A stretch of DNA of 13,204 nucleotides, from positions 1 to 13,204 of the forward strand of contig LJUE01000132.1 of the NCBI GenBank assembly GCA_001303885.1, read 5' to 3'. The position numbers were made by a program, and so were the translations under genes. This DNA is from Planctomycetes bacterium SM23_32. Lineage in GTDB: Bacteria > Planctomycetota > Brocadiia > SM23-32. This document shows positions 8,471 through 13,204 of the stretch, piece after piece (within the stretch, counting starts at the first letter, position 1; the number at the start of each line of letters is the position of its first letter). The notes beneath the pieces are model-generated. The model was not told the DNA's origin. It ran no database searches and worked only from the letters and a program-made list of their open reading frames with translations.

Positions 8471-8515
8471 CGATTAACTTGTATAGCCGTTCTGCTGATG
8501 TGTGGGAGGGCGCTT

Positions 8516-9931
8516 GTGGCGATCAAGGTCCCCTGCCCGGGCTGTGAGAGCACGTTTTTCGTGAAGGACGCGCTCGCCGGGGCGCAGGCCAAGTGCCCCG
8601 CGTGCGGTGCTCTGGCCCCCGTGCCCGAGCCGCAGCCCGAGCCCGCTCCCGTGCAGGCCCTGGACCAGGTCGAGGTCGAGCCCGTTCGCCAGGCGCCGTC
8701 TCCGGCCGCTGGTGCCAGCCAGTGGGACACCTGGTACCGGCCGGTCAAGTCGGCTCCCGTCTGGCCTTGGATAGCGGCTACGGCGGTCGGCGTTCTGCTG
8801 GTGGTGGTCCTGATCGTGTTGCTTCTGGCGGGCGGGGAGGGAGCGCCCGAGAGCCCGCGGCCTCCTCAACGCGAAGGGCCGGTCGCCGCGGAGCAGGGAG
8901 GTCGGCCCACCGGCGTTCCGCACCAGCGGCGTCCCGCCGTCGCGGGTAGCCGCACCGCTGCCGGTGAGCGTGCGGTACGCGGGGGGCCGGCGCGCGAGGT
9001 GCGGCCCGCACCGGGCCAGCTTGGCCCCGAGCCGGCGCGAGGCAGTGCCGAACGGGATGAGGCGGCGCCCGCCTCCGTCGCGCCGGCGCGGCGCCCCTCG
9101 GCGCAAGATGAGGTGCCGACCTTTCCGCCGGGCCCGCTGGAGGGAGGAACATCAGAGGGCTTCGAGGACGTGTTGACGGCCTGCCTGGCGAAAGCCGTGG
9201 ACGTGACGTACCAGGGGGTGAGGTCGGTGCCCCTCGGGGCCAGGCTGAGTGCCCAGCTCGGAGGGGAGCGGTATGAGGGAATGGCCTACGGCCAGTTCGA
9301 CGTCTTCGTGCTCAGCCCCGGGGAACCGACCGTCCGGGAGCTCTACCTGAAGATAACGTCGCCCTGGAGGCTTGCCGACGGGACGGTGCTGCCGCCCGGC
9401 ACCTTCGTGACCCTGGAGAACGGGGCCTACTCCGTGGTGGACGTCGCCGCCATGGAAGCCAGGAAACGCGACATCGAAGAGACGCTCGCACGGGTGGACC
9501 GGGCGGCTGCGGACCGCGACTGGGACACGGCCCTGGAGATGCTGGCGCAGGCCTCTGAGCGGCATCCCGATTCGGCGGCCCTCAGGATGCGCGCCGCTGA
9601 GATCAGGGACCTGCGTGATACCGTGACGATAACCATCATCAACCTCGCCGAGCCGTCTCTGGGGTTCCGCATCAGTCAGGCGGGCCGCACGGTGGCCGCA
9701 CAGCGCTTGCGGTACAAGGAGATGTTCACATTTCAGCTCAAGCGGGGCACCTGCACGGCGGAGTGGCTCGGGGGCAATCTGCCCAAAAAGCAGGAAACGA
9801 TCCAGGTCGCGTATACCGAGACCTGGGCGCTCCGTGTCGTGGGTGCGCCGATTGCGCCCGGCGGCCCGATCATGGAGCGCTGGGTGCGCCGCGTACAGGG
9901 ACGCCAGAGAGACGAACCGGCGTCGCCTTGA
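8516..9931 (+). CDS. Zinc-ribbon, single-membrane-segment protein with C-terminal TPR-like region
   Basis: Unnamed protein of 471 residues from the GTG at 8516. That start has a GGGAGGG site at 8504-8510 and gives the typical opening MAIKVPCPGC; an ATG at 8498 would add six residues ahead of it. Layout: zinc ribbon with Cys7, Cys10, Cys27 and Cys30; Pro/Glu-rich linker to about residue 80; one membrane helix at about 83-105 (PWIAATAVGVLLVVVLIVLL); a long Pro/Ala/Arg/Gly-rich disordered stretch to about 215; then a folded region with beta-like SVPLGARLSAQLGG, a helical TPR-like DRDWDTALEMLAQASERHPDSAALRMRA, and a beta-rich C-terminal domain (TVTITIINLAEPSLGFRIS onward). Zinc ribbon in the cytoplasm and the remainder outside the membrane is the likely topology. 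The N-terminal pattern is frequent in Planctomycetota. Function unknown; no link to neighbouring pathways is evident. Confidence 0.75.
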   Translation: MAIKVPCPGCESTFFVKDALAGAQAKCPACGALAPVPEPQPEPAPVQALDQVEVEPVRQAPSPAAGASQWDTWYRPVKSAPVWPWIAATAVGVLLVVVLIVLLLAGGEGAPESPRPPQREGPVAAEQGGRPTGVPHQRRPAVAGSRTAAGERAVRGGPAREVRPAPGQLGPEPARGSAERDEAAPASVAPARRPSAQDEVPTFPPGPLEGGTSEGFEDVLTACLAKAVDVTYQGVRSVPLGARLSAQLGGERYEGMAYGQFDVFVLSPGEPTVRELYLKITSPWRLADGTVLPPGTFVTLENGAYSVVDVAAMEARKRDIEETLARVDRAAADRDWDTALEMLAQASERHPDSAALRMRAAEIRDLRDTVTITIINLAEPSLGFRISQAGRTVAAQRLRYKEMFTFQLKRGTCTAEWLGGNLPKKQETIQVAYTETWALRVVGAPIAPGGPIMERWVRRVQGRQRDEPASP

Positions 9932-9982
9932 TCGCTCCGTGGCTCTGCTTGCCATCCTGCGCACGGGCTGCCGTCGCCGCCC

Positions 9983-9999
9983 CCGGCCCTGTGGGCCGG
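9983..9999 (+). terminator. Perfect 7-bp inverted repeat after the zinc-ribbon gene
   Basis: CCGGCCC (9983-9989) and GGGCCGG (9993-9999) form a perfect stem with a TGT loop, 52 bp past the stop codon. There is no T-run after it, so if it ends transcription it does so in the manner of a U-less hairpin or an RNA-stabilising 3' structure. Confidence 0.35.
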
Positions 10000-10028
10000 A
10001 GGTGTGCGGAGGAACCTGCGTACGGCAC

Positions 10029-10057
10029 GTGACAGGCCCCGTCCGACCGGCTATACT
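10029..10057 (+). promoter_or_regulatory. Sigma70-like promoter P1
   Basis: GTGACA (10029-10034, 5/6 to the -35 consensus), a 17-bp spacer and TATACT (10052-10057, 5/6 to the -10 consensus). A 5-bp inverted repeat, GCGCG at 10058-10062 and CGCGC at 10069-10073, covers the expected start site and could be an operator or the first RNA hairpin. It lies 225 bp from the next start codon. Confidence 0.55.
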
Positions 10058-10133
10058 GCGCGGCTTTTCGCGCGGCGAAACAGGCAGCCGACGTGGGGCC
10101 GGCACGGAGGGGGCGCCGAATTCGCCGTTTTCC

Positions 10134-10162
10134 TTGACAGGTTTTCCCGGCCGGCTTAACAT
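10134..10162 (+). promoter_or_regulatory. Sigma70-like promoter P2 for the redox module
   Basis: A perfect TTGACA -35 box (10134-10139), a 17-bp spacer and TAACAT (10157-10162) with the key TA and final AT of a -10 box. Expected transcription start is near 10169, giving a leader of about 110 nt before the ATG at 10282. It is about 105 bp downstream of P1, so the operon may have tandem promoters. Confidence 0.6.
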
Positions 10163-10181
10163 GTGCGGTTCGGCAACTTGG

Positions 10182-10223
10182 GGCCGCCGGGGCACCGTGA
10201 GGCCAGCCTGGTCCCCGCGGGCC
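10182..10223 (+). promoter_or_regulatory. Possible leader hairpin
   Basis: Within the untranslated leader, GGCC (10182-10185), CGGGG (10188-10192) and ACC (10194-10196) can pair with GGT (10210-10212), CCCCG (10213-10217) and GGCC (10220-10223). This gives 12 pairs with a 2x2 internal loop, a one-base bulge and a 13-nt loop. It matches no riboswitch I know and could arise by chance in GC-rich DNA. Confidence 0.25.
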
Positions 10224-10281
10224 TGCCGACGCCGCCTTGGGCGTTCCATCTATCTCGCGAGGTCAAACACGAGACTGGGGC

Positions 10282-11209
10282 ATGGCAGAGGCGAAGTTCG
10301 TCGCCGACGGCAAGCTTATGGAGCTGCTGCAGCTTGTCCCCGGCGACAGGAAGTTCAGCAACGTCGTGTCGGATGAGGTCTGCGCGTGGGCCCATCTGTC
10401 TGAAGCGTCGCCGGAAGAGGTGCTGGCGGGGCTGCGTGGGGCCCGTCCCTTCTACTCGGCCAAGAGCGTCCTGATGCCGGCCAGCGAGGTAGTTGCCCGC
10501 TACGGCCGGGCCGAGGGCGACCCGCTGGAGCAGGCCGAGCAGGACACGGTGGCCGTTATCGGCGTGCGTGGGTGCGAATGCCGCGCCCTGACCTACCTGG
10601 ACCGCCCTGAGCCTCTCGCCCATCGAGGGCGGGTTCGTGGTGGTGGCCGGCACCGAAGCGGGCGAACGGGTGCTCAGCGAAGCGGCCTCCCTGCTGAGGG
10701 ACGCCACGGCCGAGCAACTGGAAGCGCGCCGGGCCATGCGGGACGCCGCCCGCGAGCGGCTCGAGACGCAGAACGCCGACTACGACTTCCCCGAAGACTG
10801 GGCGGCCAACCTGCCGGAGACGCTGGACGAGCTGTTCTGGCGGATGGAGCTGGCTCGCTGCGTTCAGTGCGGCGGCTGCACCAACGTCTGCCCCCAGTGC
10901 TATTGCTTCCTGCTTGTGGACCAGCGCGTAGGCGAGGATGCCTACGAGCGCGCCCGCGAGTGGGACAGTTGCCAGTTCACGGGCTACTCGGAGATGGCCG
11001 GCCCGCCCGGCACGGTCAAGCCCGACCCGCGCCGGGAGCATATGTCCAAGTTCCAGCATCGGTTCGCCCACAAGTTCTGGTACAGCCCCCTGATGCTGGG
11101 CGCGCTGGGCTGCGTGGGATGCGGCCGGTGCGGCGACACCTGTCCCGGCGCCATTGATCTGCGCAGGGTGCTCTCGAACGTGAACAAAGAGCTCGCCGAA
11201 CATGCCTGA
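10282..11209 (+). pseudogene. AsrA/HydB-like 4Fe-4S oxidoreductase subunit, disrupted reading frame
   Basis: Iron-sulfur electron-transfer subunit of the anaerobic sulfite reductase A / sulfhydrogenase beta type. The N-terminal part (ATG 10282; MAEAKFVADGKL to VIGVRGCECRALTYLD, 107 residues) is in frame 1. The C-terminal part (ALSLSPIEGGFVVVAGTEAGERVL onward, 201 residues to TGA 11207-11209) is in frame 2, with the switch at about 10603. The longest clean downstream reading starts at GTG 10637. The C-terminal half carries two intact 4Fe-4S motifs: CVQCGGCTNVCPQC (about nt 10860-10901) and CVGCGRCGDTCP (about 11111-11146). Homologues, from memory 335-370 residues, carry between the two parts a segment with a DPYY-like and a CFC-like motif that is absent here, so an internal deletion, not just one base, is likely. 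It overlaps the flavoprotein gene by 8 bp. Partner for electron transfer with the next gene. Confidence 0.7.
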
Positions 11210-12023
11210 GAACGTCTACAAGCCGATCATGGCTGATCTGCTCGAGATCAAGCCCGAGACGCCGACCATCAAGACGTTCCGCATCGCCCCGGAGCAGCCT
11301 GTGCCGTTCCGCGCCGGCCAGTTCGTGCAACTCACCGTCCCCGGCGTAGGGGAAGCGCCTTTCACGCCGTCCTCCTCCCCGTCGGTGGACAAGGAAATGG
11401 AGATCACGATCCTGCGCACGGGCAGCGTCACCGACGCGCTGCACGCCATGACCAACGGCGGCCCGCTCGGCGTGCGCGGCCCCTTCGGCAAGGGCTACCC
11501 GACCGAGAAGATGGAGGGCCACAACGTGCTGGTGGTGGGGGGCGGCGTGGGGCTGGCGCCGCTGCGGTCGCTGCTGCATTACCTGTTCGAGCACCTGGAC
11601 GACTACAAGCGGGTGGCCATCTGCTACGGGGCTCGCGAGCCCTCCGAACTGCTCTACCGCGACTGCTTCCAGCAATGGGCCGGCTACGACAATGTGTCCT
11701 TCGACGTCACGGTGGACGTGCCCGACGAGACGTGGGACGGCAAGGTGGGCGTGGTGACGACGCTGCTGGAGGACTTCGACTTCGACATCGCGCAGACCTA
11801 CGTCGTGAGCTGCGGCCCGCTGATCATGCTCAGGTTCGTGACGCTGACCTGCTTGAACGCCGGCTTCAAGCCCGAGCAGATCTACCTCTCAATGAACCGC
11901 AAGATGAGCTGCGGGTTCGGCAAGTGCGGTCGGTGCAACATCGGCCCGTTCTACCTTTGCAAGGATGGGCCCGACGTCTGCTACGACAAGATCAAGGACT
12001 ACAAGGATGCCTTCTCGGTCTGA
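11202..12023 (+). CDS. AsrB/HydG-like FAD/NAD(P)-binding oxidoreductase with [2Fe-2S] site
   Basis: 273-residue flavoprotein of the ferredoxin-NADP reductase fold, as in sulfhydrogenase gamma, AsrB and PyrK. The FAD domain shows RAGQFVQLTVPG and EAPFTPSSS (residues 51-59). The NAD(P) domain shows NVLVVGGGVGLAPLRSLL (about 108-125), CYGARE and SCGPLIML. Near the C-terminus Cys237, Cys242, Cys245 and Cys253 (SCGFGKCGRC...YLC) form the expected [2Fe-2S] ligand set. It moves electrons between NAD(P)H and the iron-sulfur subunit encoded just upstream. ATG 11202 overlaps that gene's stop by 8 bp, and the next gene overlaps its own end, so all three are probably translationally coupled. The exact electron acceptor is not fixed by sequence. 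The 2Fe-2S/FAD pairing with a molybdopterin protein, and no hydrogenase subunits in view, argues against a plain NiFe hydrogenase. Confidence 0.85.
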   Translation: MPENVYKPIMADLLEIKPETPTIKTFRIAPEQPVPFRAGQFVQLTVPGVGEAPFTPSSSPSVDKEMEITILRTGSVTDALHAMTNGGPLGVRGPFGKGYPTEKMEGHNVLVVGGGVGLAPLRSLLHYLFEHLDDYKRVAICYGAREPSELLYRDCFQQWAGYDNVSFDVTVDVPDETWDGKVGVVTTLLEDFDFDIAQTYVVSCGPLIMLRFVTLTCLNAGFKPEQIYLSMNRKMSCGFGKCGRCNIGPFYLCKDGPDVCYDKIKDYKDAFSV

Positions 12024-13204
12024 CGACGGCGTGCCGCGCTGCCTGCTCTGCTCGATGGACTGTCCCATCGGGGCGCAGGACGACGGACTGGGCCACGTCA
12101 GCACGGTGTTCCCGGCCGAGCTCGGCTTCGACCAGGGCGCCTGTGTGCGCGGCCTGACGGCGGCTTGGGTGCTCCAGGCGCCCGACCGGCTCCTTGTGGG
12201 CCGCATGGGCGAGGAGGAAGGCGCGGCGGATGCCGTCCTGCGGGACGTGGTGCGCGCCGCATCGCGCTATGGGGGCTCTCAGACCGCCGTGCTCGTGGAC
12301 GTGAGCCGGCCCATCGAGGGCGTGCTGGCGACCGCTGCGCTCTGCCGGGAAGGCGGCGTGCGGCTGGCCGTGTGGGCGCCGCCTGCTGACCTGCCTCTGG
12401 TGAAGGCCGGACTCACGGCGTGCCCGCCCTTCGGTGAGATAGCCGACTGCGACCTGGTGCTCGCCGTCGGCGACCCGTTCAGCACGCACCCGGTGGTGGC
12501 CGCCTCGGTGAGGGACATGCAGTTCGGCGCCCGGGGCCGGCGGCTTGTCTCGGTGGACACGGCCGTGGGACGCACGGGGCGCGCGGCGGACGAACGCGTG
12601 GCCGTCGGCCCGATGAAGCTGGCCGGCTTCGTGGCGGCCCTGGCCGTGGAGTGCGGAGCGCAGGCCGTTGCGTCCGCCCTGGGCGGCAGGAGCGGGCGGG
12701 AGATCTGCGCGGCGCTCGACATCCCCTTCGAGCGGGTGGCCGGGCTGGCCGCCAGGCTGAAGGGCACGGACAAGGTGGGCGTCATCCTCAGCAACAGCCT
12801 GGGGCGCTACTCAGCCCCGACGGCGGTCGCGGCGGCCGTCAAGGAGCTGTCCGCCGCGCTGGGTGCCAGGCTGTGGCCGCTGCTGATCGCGACGAACTCC
12901 GCGCTGCTGCCGCGGTTGAGGCGGCGCTTCGGCGCGACGGACACCGAAGACCTCATCCGCGCCGCCGAGGGCGGCGAGTTGAAGGTGCTCTGCGTGATCG
13001 GCTGCGACCCTTCCAGCGTGCTGCCCCAACGGCTCTGGCGCCCTCTGGTGGAGAAGCCGGAACTCGTCTTCTGGGCCGGCTCGCTGCGCTGCGCGTTCGG
13101 CGATGCGGCCGATGCCGTGGTGCCGCTCACGCTGCCGTGGCAGGAGGAGGGGACGGTGCTGAGCTCCTCGGGCGAACCCGCGCGCTTCGTCGCGTGGCTC
13201 CCCA
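12007..13204 (+). CDS. Molybdopterin oxidoreductase-like protein (3' truncated by window end)
   Basis: An open frame from ATG 12007 runs to the window end without a stop (399 residues visible). AAGGA at 11994-11998 is its ribosome site, and it overlaps the flavoprotein gene by 17 bp. The N-terminus carries Cys12-x2-Cys15-x3-Cys19-x26-Cys46 followed by VRG, the 4Fe-4S signature of formate dehydrogenase, FwdB and NuoG-type proteins. Then come QAPDRLL, a nucleotide-like region DLVLAVGDPFSTHPVVAASV, VSVDTAVGRTGRAADERVAVGP (which resembles the cofactor-binding DPR-T-AD segment), GCDPSSVLP, and DAVVPLTLPWQEEGTVLSSSGEPARF, like the ADVVLP...EGT..N.EGR motif. The usual catalytic Cys/Sec context is not obvious; Cys113 (ALCREG) is the only nearby candidate. 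It may be a non-catalytic, NuoG-like electron-transfer subunit or a divergent formate/formylmethanofuran-type dehydrogenase. The missing C-terminus limits the call. Confidence 0.75.
   Translation, partial: MPSRSDDGVPRCLLCSMDCPIGAQDDGLGHVSTVFPAELGFDQGACVRGLTAAWVLQAPDRLLVGRMGEEEGAADAVLRDVVRAASRYGGSQTAVLVDVSRPIEGVLATAALCREGGVRLAVWAPPADLPLVKAGLTACPPFGEIADCDLVLAVGDPFSTHPVVAASVRDMQFGARGRRLVSVDTAVGRTGRAADERVAVGPMKLAGFVAALAVECGAQAVASALGGRSGREICAALDIPFERVAGLAARLKGTDKVGVILSNSLGRYSAPTAVAAAVKELSAALGARLWPLLIATNSALLPRLRRRFGATDTEDLIRAAEGGELKVLCVIGCDPSSVLPQRLWRPLVEKPELVFWAGSLRCAFGDAADAVVPLTLPWQEEGTVLSSSGEPARFVAWLP

Larger units (their letters stand above)
9932..10281 (+). other. Non-coding intergenic region with promoter signals
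   Basis: The 350 bp between the zinc-ribbon gene and the iron-sulfur gene contain no credible gene on either strand. They hold, in order, an inverted repeat (9983-9999), a promoter-like pair (10029-10057), a short hairpin over its presumed start site (10058-10073), a second promoter (10134-10162) and a structured leader (10182-10223). This marks the start of a new transcription unit. Confidence 0.7.

Noticed and set aside
8316..8477. Independent small gene starting at GTG 8316 in frame 3
   Set aside because: No ribosome site precedes it and the first codons overlap the conserved DUF1284 end. A frameshifted DUF1284 tail explains the coding signal better.
8471..8497. AT-richer patch TTAACTTGTATAG as promoter for the zinc-ribbon gene
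   Set aside because: A TATA-like hexamer is present but no -35 box at suitable spacing can be recognised, and the patch is short.
10237..10281. Upstream ATG at 10237 as start of the iron-sulfur protein
   Set aside because: It lacks a ribosome site, and the added 15 residues (MGVPSISRG...) do not look like the family N-terminus. ATG 10282 gives a natural opening.

Overview
The window is a 13.2 kb piece of a GC-rich bacterial genome. Every supported gene is on the + strand, mostly in tightly packed, operon-like order. Its core belongs to the Wood-Ljungdahl (reductive acetyl-CoA) pathway. The organism is an anaerobe with at least the methyl branch and the corrinoid/iron-sulfur protein (CoFeSP) machinery. 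The phylum cannot be fixed from sequence alone. A zinc-ribbon, single-membrane-segment protein at 8516-9931 resembles proteins common in Planctomycetota, so an uncultured planctomycete is a reasonable but weak guess. The first and last genes run off the window.

Region 1 (1-5421) reads as one operon. It starts with the 3' part of an ASKHA ATPase that reductively reactivates CoFeSP (RACo type). Next come acsD (small CoFeSP subunit) and acsE (methyl-H4folate:CoFeSP methyltransferase; Asp75, Asn96, Asp160 and Asn199 all fall at the positions I recall for the Moorella enzyme). A DUF3786 protein follows, then a BioD-like P-loop ATPase with a DRTGG domain, then a degenerate receiver protein whose phosphoacceptor Asp is a His. 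The DUF3786/ATPase junction is abnormal: there is no stop for the first and no start for the second, and an 11-bp-period direct repeat lies exactly there.

Region 2 (5422-7197) is fhs, formate-tetrahydrofolate ligase. A GC-rich leader with two mutually exclusive 8-bp hairpins precedes it, and the likely start is a TTG behind a consensus Shine-Dalgarno. Fhs supplies formyl-H4folate to the methyl branch that ends at AcsE and AcsD.

Region 3 (7198-9931) holds bioY (biotin uptake S component), an overlapping DUF1284 gene whose 3' end appears frameshifted, and the zinc-ribbon membrane protein.

Region 4 (9932-13204) opens with a 350-bp non-coding stretch carrying two sigma70-like promoters. It continues with a redox module: an AsrA/HydB-like 4Fe-4S protein (disrupted), an AsrB/HydG-like FAD/NAD(P)/[2Fe-2S] protein, and the start of a molybdopterin-oxidoreductase-like protein. 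This module probably moves electrons between NAD(P)H and a low-potential partner, possibly a formate- or formyl-handling enzyme. That partner is not identified here.

Three genes (junctions near 3905-3924, near 10603, and near 8337-8343) show breaks in reading frame. This is many for 13 kb and suggests either draft-assembly errors or real decay, so protein models at those places should be treated with caution.
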